NCBI GenBank assembly: GCA_934670115.1 | Contig: CAKUOV010000069.1 | Location: forward strand, 1 to 7,828 | DNA: 7,828 nt | Reading direction: 5' to 3' | Source of the DNA: an uncultured Eggerthellaceae bacterium | Lineage (GTDB): Bacteria; Actinomycetota; Coriobacteriia; Coriobacteriales; Eggerthellaceae | Shown here: positions 1 to 5,858 of the stretch, in pieces | Numbering within the stretch: the stretch's first letter is position 1 | Layout of the letters: every line of letters begins with the position of its first letter | Notes under the pieces: generated by a model | Told to the model about the DNA's origin: nothing | Databases searched by the model: none | What the model saw: the letters and a program-made list of their open reading frames with translations, nothing else | Made by a program: the position numbers and the translations under genes

Positions 1-15
1 AGGGCCAGCTTTTTT
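1..15 (+). terminator. Possible 3' half of a terminator cut by the window edge
   Basis: A GC-rich stretch (AGGGCCAGC, 1-9) is followed at once by six T residues (10-15). This is what the second arm and T-tract of a rho-independent terminator look like for a plus-strand gene ending to the left of the window. On the minus strand the same bases could begin the hairpin of a terminator for the FKBP gene that stops at 41. The partner arm is outside the window, so the hairpin cannot be confirmed. Confidence 0.3.
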
Positions 16-40
16 GCTCTTGGGTTTTATCGGATAGCTT

Positions 41-559
41 CTAGCGGTAGTCGCTTGCTTGATCTCCACCAAGAAGTTTCGATTGCTCTTTCATGCGACG
101 AGCTTTTTCGGCTGCAGAGACGAAATCATCGGGAGCCTCTTGCAGGTCGATAATCTCGACTTGAAAAATTAGGTTTTTGCCGGCGAGTGGATGATTCAAG
201 TCAAAAGTGGCCGTTTCGTTGTCAAGTGCGATGCAGGTGGCGGGCAAAGGTGTGCCGTCTTCGCTGCTGGCAAGCCAGATGCGTTTTCCTACCGCAATAT
301 TGTCTACGGGAATTTGATCGCGGGGGATTTGCGTTGTATAGTCATCTAAGTATTCGCCATATGCTTCGTAGGGGTCAACAGTGAAGGTCTTCTTTTCGCC
401 TACCTGGCTCATGGCAAGAATTTCTTTTTCAAAACCATCGATTGCTTGATCCATGCCCGTTTGAAACACCATGGGTTTTTCGGCATCGGCATAACCAAAC
501 ATGCTGCCATCTTCGAGCGTTCCCTGATAGGTCAAAGTTACCGTAGTTCCGAGCTTCAT
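41..559 (-). CDS. SlyD-type FKBP peptidyl-prolyl cis-trans isomerase
   Basis: A 172-residue cytoplasmic prolyl isomerase and chaperone of the FKBP/SlyD type, which catalyses cis-trans isomerisation of Xaa-Pro bonds during folding. The FKBP core begins at residue 1 (MKLGTTVTLTYQGTLEDG) and continues through the DGFEKEILAM-type helix at 41-50 and the P-x-x-AYG motif at 63-68. The insert-in-flap chaperone domain follows from about residue 71, and the family hallmark NHPLAGKNLIFQVEI closes the fold. No signal peptide or membrane segment is visible. The His/Cys-rich metal-binding tail of E. coli SlyD is absent; the tail here is short, charged and without His or Cys. The ATG at 559 is chosen because AGAGAAAGG lies 8 nt upstream. 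A longer frame from a TTG at 613 falls between a likely -10 box and its start point, so it is unlikely to be translated. The gene is transcribed divergently from 796. Confidence 0.9.
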   Translation of the reverse strand: MKLGTTVTLTYQGTLEDGSMFGYADAEKPMVFQTGMDQAIDGFEKEILAMSQVGEKKTFTVDPYEAYGEYLDDYTTQIPRDQIPVDNIAVGKRIWLASSEDGTPLPATCIALDNETATFDLNHPLAGKNLIFQVEIIDLQEAPDDFVSAAEKARRMKEQSKLLGGDQASDYR

Positions 560-567
560 AGCTGCCG

Positions 568-576
568 CCTTTCTCT
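568..576 (-). promoter_or_regulatory. Ribosome binding site deciding the FKBP start
   Basis: Read on the minus strand this is AGAGAAAGG, 8 nt before the ATG at 559. No comparable site precedes the in-frame TTG at 613, so this site supports the shorter 172-residue protein. Confidence 0.65.
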
Positions 577-614
577 TGTTTTGCAACAAATCAAGAATTG
601 CACTGCGCTTCAAT

Positions 615-623
615 TTTATAGCA
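615..623 (-). promoter_or_regulatory. Extended -10 promoter for the FKBP gene
   Basis: On the minus strand the bases read TGC followed by TATAAA, an extended -10 (TGn plus a hexamer matching TATAAT at 5 of 6). No good -35 is present at 16-18 nt, which is tolerated by extended -10 promoters. Transcription would start near 608, giving an untranslated leader of about 48 nt before the ATG at 559. This is a prediction from consensus matching only. Confidence 0.45.
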
Positions 624-702
624 CGTGTCGTGTGTCGTATTGCTTCGGATAAAATGATTGTACGTTTTCATGGGCTCCTATCTTCGGGCCAAAGGTATGA
701 AT

Positions 703-712
703 TATTGCAATA
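703..712. promoter_or_regulatory. Perfect 10-bp palindrome in the divergent promoter region, possible operator
   Basis: The bases TATTGCAATA are their own reverse complement. They lie between the two divergent promoters, about 39 nt upstream of the plus-strand -10 and about 80 nt upstream of the minus-strand -10. That position suits an activator or repressor site. No regulator gene is in the window and a 10-bp AT-rich palindrome can occur by chance, so the role is inferred from position alone. Confidence 0.25.
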
Positions 713-747
713 TCACCCTGGTAGTACGATGTTGTGACCTGCGACGA

Positions 748-756
748 TGCTAGAAT
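748..756 (+). promoter_or_regulatory. Extended -10 promoter for the Cys-rich protein and oxidoreductase unit
   Basis: TGC followed by TAGAAT forms an extended -10 with the hexamer matching TATAAT at 5 of 6. The -35 region at 16-18 nt spacing is poor. Transcription would start near 763, leaving a leader of about 33 nt before the ATG at 796. This is the only clear promoter-like element before the two-gene unit. Confidence 0.45.
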
Positions 757-795
757 TTACGATACAAGGGCACATTTGCGTGAAGGGGGCAACGC

Positions 796-1035
796 ATGGA
801 TTTGTCATCGGACGCTCTGTCTTTAAGGCGTTTGACGGAAAATGTGTTGGATGGATTTTCGATCAACGACATGAAATGCGTGTCATGCAGCGGTTATGGC
901 AATTGCGGCTATAAAAGCTTCTTTCTAAAACCAGAAGGGGGAGTTGTGCCCATCTGCATGCGTCGTCGAAAAATGCTCCAATGCCAGCGGGATGGCGTCG
1001 AGTATTCCGATGCGTTGTTGAAAGAGATTCTGTAG
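796..1035 (+). CDS. Small cysteine-rich protein of unknown function, upstream partner of the flavoprotein
   Basis: A 79-residue protein that I do not recognise. The ATG has a strong ribosome binding site (AAGGGGG, 6 nt upstream) and follows a promoter-like element. Five cysteines lie at residues 28, 31, 37, 54 and 63. The spacing is CxxC-x5-C-x16-C-x8-C, with a Gly/Tyr-rich turn (SGYGNCGYK) around the first three. Such clustering suggests a small Fe-S or zinc-binding fold, but it matches no family I can name. The N-terminal 25 residues look helical and the 55-60 stretch is basic (MRRRKM). No signal peptide or membrane segment is evident. It ends 27 nt before the large oxidoreductase with no terminator between, so the two are probably co-transcribed. 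An electron-transfer or accessory role for that enzyme is an inference from this arrangement only. Confidence 0.75.
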   Translation: MDLSSDALSLRRLTENVLDGFSINDMKCVSCSGYGNCGYKSFFLKPEGGVVPICMRRRKMLQCQRDGVEYSDALLKEIL

Positions 1036-1062
1036 TGCACAAAATTTAGGGGACGGGACTTT

Positions 1063-3018
1063 ATGAAAAGGGATTATCCGAATCTATGTAAGCCTTTGGA
1101 TTTGTGTGGCTTGACCTTACGAAACAGAATGTGCAGCGCGCCTATGGGCGCAACGGATATCACAGCAGAGGGTACCCCAGGCCCACGTACCCAGGGATTC
1201 TATGAAGCGCGTGCCAAGGGTGGCGCCGCGATAGTCACCGTATCTGAGCTGGTGGTGCATCCGGAAACCGATGGATCGCAAATGCTGCATTTATCTTTAG
1301 CTACTCCCAATCAGCTAGGTGCTTTTACGTACGTTGCCGATGCAATTAAGCGTCATGGTGCCCTGGCGAGCATTGAGTTGTCCCACTCTGGTCAATATGC
1401 GGGTATGTATATGGTCGATAAAAAGAGCAAGGGCGAGTTGTGCCAATACGGTCCGAGCGATGGCGTTCGGCCTGATGGCATGAAGGTGAAGGCTCTGACC
1501 AAGGATCAAATCAAAGACATTGTTGCTGCTTATGGCGAAAAAGCCGCTTTGGCTAAACGTGCCGGTTTCGACATGGTCATGGTGCATTGCGGGCATGGTT
1601 GGCTGATTAATCAGTTTCTCAGCCCCTTCTTCAATCATCGTCAAGATGAGTATGGCGGAAGTTTTGAAGGGCGTATTCGCTTTGCGCGCGAGGTGCTGAT
1701 GGCTGTTCGCGCGGCGGTAGGGTCTCGTACTCCTATAGAGATGCGTATGAGTGGATCGGAGCTTTTTGAGGGCGGTTACGACCTTGACGAAGGGATTCGT
1801 ATTGCTTGCGCCCTTGAGGATTTGGTGGACATCATCCACGTAAGCGCCGGTAGCTATCAGTTTGGTTTCTCTATTACCCATCCGTCTATGTTCCGTACGC
1901 ACGGCTGCAATGTGTATCTTGCAAGGGAAATCAAGAAGCATGTGAATAAGCCAGTTGCAACATTGGGTGGATTGTCTGATCCCCAGATGATGGAGGAGAT
2001 TATCTCAAGGGGAGATGCTGATCTGGTGGTTATGGGTCGTGCGCTTCTTGCAGACCCGGAGCTTCCCAACAAGGTTATGGCTAATCGGGGCAGCGAGGTG
2101 CTGCGTTGCCTGCGCTGCTTTGTTTGCATGGCGGAGCGACCAGTGACCCAAACGCGGCGGTGCGCAATCAATCCGCGCATCGGTCGCGAAATCGAAGGGC
2201 TTGCTATTACGCCCGTGCCACAAAGCGAGCGGAAGAAAGTCCTGGTGGTGGGCGGTGGCATTGCTGGTATGGTGGCCGCCCGCACGGCGGCGCAACGGGG
2301 GCATGCGGTCACTTTGTGCGAGGCATCCTCGGCATGGGGCGGCATTCTTCGCTGTGAACAGGCTGTTCCCTTCAAACACGATATGTATCACCTATCTCAA
2401 ACATACGCTGCCCTTTGCGAAAAAGAGGGCGTGGATATGCGATTGAACACCCCGGTGGATGCGGCTTTTGCGGACGATTTTGGCGCCGATGCAGTGATTG
2501 TGGCGGTGGGATCTTATCCTCGCAAGCTGAATATTCCTGTCAAGGGCGATATTCCTGTTTATACGGTGGACGAACTGTATCTTGAAAATGCTCCCCTGGG
2601 CCAGGAAATCGTTATTGTGGGCGGCGGCTTGACGGGTTGCGAGTGCGCGCTTCACTGTCATCTTCAGGGCAAGCGCGTGCATCTTATAAGCAACGAGAAC
2701 GGAATTGCCTGCAATGCCAATGTGCGTCAGCAGCCCATTATCCGAAAGGAAATCGAAGACAGCAGTGTTGACGTGGTGATTAACGCAGCGGCTGTTTCGG
2801 TGGCGAAAGGTGGCGTTGTTGTACGTAGGAGCGATGGCGTGGAGACAACCGTTCCTTGCGATACGGTTATTTCCGCAATTGGGCAAGTGAACAGGGTAGA
2901 TGTGGTGGATGACTTGCGCGATGCTGCTCCCTTCGTGCGGGTGGTGGGCGATGCAGTGCGTTCTCGCACTATCACCGATGCCGTGTACGAAGGTTATCAT
3001 GCCGCCTTGGATGTTTAA
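1063..3018 (+). CDS. FMN/4Fe-4S/FAD oxidoreductase of the 2,4-dienoyl-CoA reductase (FadH) / BaiCD-BaiH family
   Basis: A 651-residue soluble three-domain flavoenzyme at the usual family length. Residues 1-345 form an old-yellow-enzyme FMN barrel: NRMCSAPMG near the start, HSGQ at 108-111, HCGHG with His175 and His178, then the family signature DEYGGS at 195-200. The barrel closes with a GG...GR phosphate-binding region (TLGG, VMGRALL). Cysteines 349, 352, 355 and 367 are the expected 4Fe-4S ligands. A Rossmann FAD site follows (GGGIAG at 397-402, with the ribose-binding acid probably Glu420). A nested NAD(P)H site is at 520-527 (GGGLTGCE) and the terminal FAD motif VVGDA at 627-631. By family, electrons pass from NAD(P)H through FAD and Fe-S to FMN, reducing an activated C=C bond. 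Family members act on dienoyl-CoA, bile-acid, steroid or trimethylamine-type substrates; the sequence does not show which. The start has TAGGGGA upstream at 9 nt spacing. Confidence 0.92.
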   Translation: MKRDYPNLCKPLDLCGLTLRNRMCSAPMGATDITAEGTPGPRTQGFYEARAKGGAAIVTVSELVVHPETDGSQMLHLSLATPNQLGAFTYVADAIKRHGALASIELSHSGQYAGMYMVDKKSKGELCQYGPSDGVRPDGMKVKALTKDQIKDIVAAYGEKAALAKRAGFDMVMVHCGHGWLINQFLSPFFNHRQDEYGGSFEGRIRFAREVLMAVRAAVGSRTPIEMRMSGSELFEGGYDLDEGIRIACALEDLVDIIHVSAGSYQFGFSITHPSMFRTHGCNVYLAREIKKHVNKPVATLGGLSDPQMMEEIISRGDADLVVMGRALLADPELPNKVMANRGSEVLRCLRCFVCMAERPVTQTRRCAINPRIGREIEGLAITPVPQSERKKVLVVGGGIAGMVAARTAAQRGHAVTLCEASSAWGGILRCEQAVPFKHDMYHLSQTYAALCEKEGVDMRLNTPVDAAFADDFGADAVIVAVGSYPRKLNIPVKGDIPVYTVDELYLENAPLGQEIVIVGGGLTGCECALHCHLQGKRVHLISNENGIACNANVRQQPIIRKEIEDSSVDVVINAAAVSVAKGGVVVRRSDGVETTVPCDTVISAIGQVNRVDVVDDLRDAAPFVRVVGDAVRSRTITDAVYEGYHAALDV

Positions 3019-3127
3019 TGCGAGGAAAATGCGGGCTGGGCGGCTTTTTGACGCGTGTGCCATGAGAGTGGGCTTGCGTTTCTGGGACCGTTCAGTTTAT
3101 GTTGCTTTATTATGATGTTTCAAACAG

Positions 3128-3161
3128 AGTGCGCTTGCCCACGTGGGGCAGGCGCACTTTT
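3128..3161 (+). terminator. Rho-independent terminator after the oxidoreductase
   Basis: A 13-bp stem pairs AGTGCGCTTGCCC (3128-3140) with GGGCAGGCGCACT (3146-3158), with one T-G wobble. The loop is ACGTG. The run of four T at 3158-3161 completes a typical intrinsic terminator, 109 nt after the stop codon. The T-tract is short, but the stem is long and GC-rich. Confidence 0.75.
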
Positions 3162-3281
3162 CGTATTGCGGGCTTTCTACTTGTGCAGCCTCTGTTGCTC
3201 GCATGCTGGTCCTCTTGCTTGCTTGCGGTCTTGATTTCGTGAGACTTGGCGTGCGGAGTGCGTGAAAAAGGGACTTTGAGG

Positions 3282-3520
3282 TCATGTTGTTGAAAAATCG
3301 CTTTCAAATTCGAAGTTGATGCAGGTTGGAAGTAGGTGCTCACTGCAATTCGGGGTCTTTTTCGGGTCGAGGTCGGTTGCGATAAAAATCGCTTCTGCAA
3401 ACCCCCAGTTCAACACTATGCTTTGTTGAGATGTATTGTGGGGTCCGCTCGATTCCGAGCTTCGACCTACTTCCAACCTATCATAACTTCGAATTTTGAC
3501 CTCAAAATCCAACAACATGA
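3282..3520. repeat. 239-bp imperfect inverted-repeat element (MITE-like or other repetitive element)
   Basis: The left arm (3282-3337) and the reverse complement of the right arm (3465-3520) align over 56 positions without a gap and match at 41. Identity falls into blocks: 15 nt (AGGTTGGAAGTAGGT on the left arm), 12 nt (AAATTCGAAGTT) and 11 nt at the outer end (TCATGTTGTTG). The blocks are separated by variable spacers of 5 and 13 nt. The 127-nt centre holds a small hairpin (GCGAT, AAAA loop, ATCGC; 3379-3392). It also has an 11-nt direct repeat (AAAAATCGCTT at 3384-3394) of a stretch inside the left arm (3293-3303). No obvious target duplication flanks it and no transposase is present. Read outward from the centre, each arm is open and spells a related peptide (STYFQP, then TSN, then QQH and D/E-LK). 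It may be a non-autonomous mobile element, a genomic repeat family or a folded RNA. Confidence 0.7.
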
Positions 3521-3889
3521 ATTGAAAAGGACGGGTTGAGGGTGGGCGAGAAGTGCTTTGGGGACGTAGTTGGGGGCAAATGGCGCGAAATGCAATAAGA
3601 AGGCGAAGGTTTCACGGGGCGTGCTGGGGTGCAGCAACTGTCGCGCAGATGAAATCGTGACAGAGACTTTGCCTGCGTCTGCGGAAGCGCGGCGTTTTGC
3701 CGTAAAATAGCAGCAAAAGATGAACGCGAGTCATTGGCGATAATCTGGTTTTGACCTTGTGGTATTCAGGCGCCGGATGATTTGTTGATGCATTTGCTGG
3801 TGCAATGTGTGGAAAACGCAAAGCAATCATTGTCTGGGTAGTAAATAGCTCCTGATAACGGGGCTGTTTTAAGATAAGCAGGGAGCAGT
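3521..3889. other. Intergenic stretch without a recognised gene
   Basis: I see no convincing protein or RNA gene here. Short open frames on the minus strand lack good start sites and their composition looks like noise. A weak inverted repeat (CTGTCGCG against CGTGACAG, about 3638-3666) and a weak promoter-like pair (TTGTCT at 3830, TGATAA at 3853, 17 nt apart) are present. The latter could serve acpS, but its -10 is poor. The stretch presumably contains the acpS promoter and leader. Confidence 0.5.
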
Positions 3890-4621
3890 ATGTGTCCGAA
3901 AAAGAGTAAGAAAACAGCGCCGGTTGCCGCGGCCGCTCCCGTGGCGCAAGGGCTTGAAAACCAGGTGGGCCTGGGCGTTGATATCGTGGAAATCGCGCGC
4001 ATGGCGGCTGTGCTGAAACGCACGCCTCGTTTCAAGTCGCGCGTATTTACCGCCGATGAGCAGGCCTATTGTGACAGCATGGCCAGCCCGGAAATCCACT
4101 ACGCCACGCGTTTTGCCGCAAAAGAGGCGGTGTTGAAAGCGTTGGGCACCGGCTTCGGATGGGGCATGTGCGATCCGCGCAACGTTGAGGTTCGTCGCAA
4201 CGTGAAGGGCCGACCTTTTGTGGCGCTGCATGGCGCCGTGAAAGAGATCGCGCAGCAGCAAAAAATCACGGAGATCCCCATCTCGCTTTCCTATACGCAC
4301 GCCGAGGCGGTTGCATGCGCCATGGCCATCACCGATGATTCCGTGGCGCCCGCCGCGCCCGAAGATCCCATGATTGAGCTATCGCGCCAGTTCAAGGGGC
4401 TGCGCAACATGCTTGACGACATCGACGACGCGGCAGGGGAAGCCGGTGCACCCGGGGAAGACGCGTCCCAAGAGGTCGCGTCCGGGGAAAGCGCGGCGGA
4501 AGATGCGTTCCGAGAAGACGCAGCGGAAGGCACCGCTGTTGCTAGTGAGCTGGTGGGTGCCATGTTGGACGTGGGTGCTGCTGCTGATGCCCCGGCTCGC
4601 AAACAAGAAGGCGGCGAATAG
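3890..4621 (+). CDS. acpS: Holo-[acyl-carrier-protein] synthase with a C-terminal low-complexity tail
   Basis: A 243-residue cytoplasmic 4'-phosphopantetheinyl transferase, which moves phosphopantetheine from CoA to a serine of apo-ACP to activate it for fatty acid synthesis. The AcpS core covers about residues 26-150. LGVDIVEIARM holds the Mg-binding Asp31, and RFAAKEAVLKALGTG (74-88) holds Glu79, the second metal ligand. The closing strand SLSYTHAEA (132-140) has Tyr135 where the family usually has His. The family is normally about 120-130 residues. Here 25 extra residues precede the core (Lys- and Ala-rich), and about 90 follow it, beginning MIELSRQFKGLRNML and continuing as an Ala/Glu/Asp/Gly tail. 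The ATG is supported by AGGGAG at a rather short 4-nt spacing. A GTG near 3965 would give a more usual N-terminus but has a poorer ribosome binding site. The stop is 2 nt from the next start. Confidence 0.92.
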   Translation: MCPKKSKKTAPVAAAAPVAQGLENQVGLGVDIVEIARMAAVLKRTPRFKSRVFTADEQAYCDSMASPEIHYATRFAAKEAVLKALGTGFGWGMCDPRNVEVRRNVKGRPFVALHGAVKEIAQQQKITEIPISLSYTHAEAVACAMAITDDSVAPAAPEDPMIELSRQFKGLRNMLDDIDDAAGEAGAPGEDASQEVASGESAAEDAFREDAAEGTAVASELVGAMLDVGAAADAPARKQEGGE

Positions 4622-4623
4622 TC

Positions 4624-5685
4624 GTGGCTAATCTGCGCTTTTCCGATGCCGACCTGGCTGCGCTGATTCCGCTTCCGAAATCGGATGCTAATAAATACAC
4701 GCGAGGAACGTTGAACGTGGTGGGCGGCAGCGCGCAGTATCCGGGCGCGGCCGTGCTTTCATCGCGCGCGGGCCAGCGTGCCGGAGCGGGCTATACGCAG
4801 GTGTGGTGTGCGCCGGAATCGGTTGCCACGGTGCGCGAGGGCGGGCCGTCGCTTGTTGTGCGCGCTTGGGATGAACAAGCGCTTGAACAGGCGTTGCGGA
4901 AGGCGGAAGATTCCGCTAAGCATCCGGCGGCGATGTTGATTGGATGCGGCTTTAGTGGGGAAGACCCGCAGGAATTACAGCTTCTGCGCACTGTTTTGAC
5001 GCGAGAGATTCCTGTAGTCGTGGATGCTGGCGCCCTTTCGGGTTTGGCGCGCCTGGTGGCAAGCGAGGGTTCCGATTTTCTGCATGCGCGCGCTGCATCG
5101 GGGGCGGGAACGCCTTTGCTCCTAACGCCGCATGCGGGCGAGGCAAGCCGATTGATGGGCGCGTTGAGCAGGGATCGCATTGATTCTTGGCAAAACGCGA
5201 ACCAGGATGGGTGCGAAAACGCTGAGCAAGGCGAACGCCAGGAAGCTCGGGCCGCTGCGCAACGGAAGGCTCGGGCGGAAGCCTGTCGGGAGGTTTCGGC
5301 GGACGCCGGTCGGGATGATCGGGCGAAGGCCCAGGCGGATATCACGCAACAGATTGTCGCGGCACATTTGCTTGCCGATGCGTGCGCCGCAACAGTGGTG
5401 CTGAAAGGTCCGCAAACCGTGGTGGCGCACGGTAGCGACACGTACGTCATGGACAAAGGAACGCCTGCGCTGGCAAAAGCGGGAACGGGCGATGTGCTGG
5501 CTGGTGTCATCGCAGCGTTTCTTGCTCAGGGGCTTTCTCCTGTTCAGTCAGCGGTTCTGGGCGCGCGGCTGCATGCCGATGCGGGAAACGAGGCAGCTCG
5601 TCGGTTGGGCGTGGTGAGCGTCATTCCCGAAGATGTTATCGACTGCATTCCTATTGCAATTCAGGAATTGCTGGCGCACCGTTAA
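4624..5685 (+). CDS. nnrD: ADP-dependent (S)-NAD(P)H-hydrate dehydratase with an internal insertion
   Basis: A 353-residue ribokinase-fold repair enzyme (YjeF C-terminal/YxkO family) that dehydrates the S epimer of NAD(P)HX back to NAD(P)H at the expense of ADP. Visible motifs are KYTRGTLNVVGGSAQYPGA (24-42), VVVDAGAL (131-138, where DADAL is commoner), LLTPHAGEASRL (166-177), VVLKG before the ATP-type loop, and AKAGTGDVLAG (284-294) with the likely catalytic Asp290. Between the TPHAGE segment and ITQQIVAAHLLA (from 240) there are about 50 extra Ala/Arg/Glu/Gln-rich residues (188-239), a likely surface loop. The NnrE epimerase domain, often fused N-terminally in bacteria, is missing. The start is GTG, 2 nt after the acpS stop. 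The AGAAGG lies inside acpS at 12-nt spacing, so translational coupling is likely. Confidence 0.92.
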   Translation: MANLRFSDADLAALIPLPKSDANKYTRGTLNVVGGSAQYPGAAVLSSRAGQRAGAGYTQVWCAPESVATVREGGPSLVVRAWDEQALEQALRKAEDSAKHPAAMLIGCGFSGEDPQELQLLRTVLTREIPVVVDAGALSGLARLVASEGSDFLHARAASGAGTPLLLTPHAGEASRLMGALSRDRIDSWQNANQDGCENAEQGERQEARAAAQRKARAEACREVSADAGRDDRAKAQADITQQIVAAHLLADACAATVVLKGPQTVVAHGSDTYVMDKGTPALAKAGTGDVLAGVIAAFLAQGLSPVQSAVLGARLHADAGNEAARRLGVVSVIPEDVIDCIPIAIQELLAHR

Positions 5686-5710
5686 TCGCATCCAGGACTC
5701 CTGATAAAAT

Positions 5711-5739
5711 TTGCCAAGGCACAACGGCTCGGGAATACT
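5711..5739 (+). promoter_or_regulatory. Sigma-70-like promoter for ligA
   Basis: TTGCCA (5711-5716, 5 of 6 to consensus) is separated by exactly 17 nt from AATACT (5734-5739, 4 of 6). Transcription would start near 5746, giving a leader of about 113 nt before ligA. A second -10-like TAAAAT lies just upstream at 5705. This would let ligA be expressed independently of acpS and nnrD. Confidence 0.45.
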
Positions 5740-5845
5740 GGGGCGGCGAAGTGGCAGAGCTGGAACGCGCGCCCGAAATCGCAATCGTCACGTGCAGTTT
5801 AGATGTTGTTGAAGTTGCTGTTGAAGCCGTTGTTAAAGCGCTACC

Positions 5846-5855
5846 AAGAAGGTGG
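5846..5855 (+). promoter_or_regulatory. Ribosome binding site of ligA
   Basis: AAGAAGGTGG ends 3 nt before the ATG at 5859; its AGAAGG core is 6 nt away. This strong site fixes the start of the unusually long N-terminal region of the ligase, because the frame itself stays open farther upstream. Confidence 0.7.
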
Positions 5856-5858
5856 ATT

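Noticed and set aside
560..613. 18-residue N-terminal extension of the FKBP protein from a TTG at 613
   Set aside because: The TTG has no ribosome binding site and lies between the likely -10 box and its start point. The ATG at 559 has a good ribosome binding site and gives the standard FKBP N-terminus.
3110..3400. 96-residue minus-strand open frame covering the terminator and the left repeat arm
   Set aside because: As a whole gene it is not convincing: it reads through a strong plus-strand terminator hairpin and has no good ribosome binding site. Only its repeat-arm segment is kept as an observation.
3283..3519. CRISPR array or insertion sequence
   Set aside because: There are only two arms in opposite orientation, not regularly spaced direct repeats, and no transposase or cas sequence is in the window.
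3612..3830. 72-residue minus-strand open frame upstream of acpS
   Set aside because: No recognisable motif, no convincing ribosome binding site, and composition like random intergenic DNA.
4791..5510. 239-residue minus-strand open frame opposite nnrD
   Set aside because: nnrD carries clear family motifs on the plus strand. The antisense frame is Ser/Ala/Arg-rich noise.
5741..5800. tRNA-like A-box (TGGCAGAGCTGG at 5752) before ligA
   Set aside because: No T-arm GTTCRA-type sequence, anticodon stem or closing acceptor stem follows at the right distance, so the cloverleaf cannot be built.
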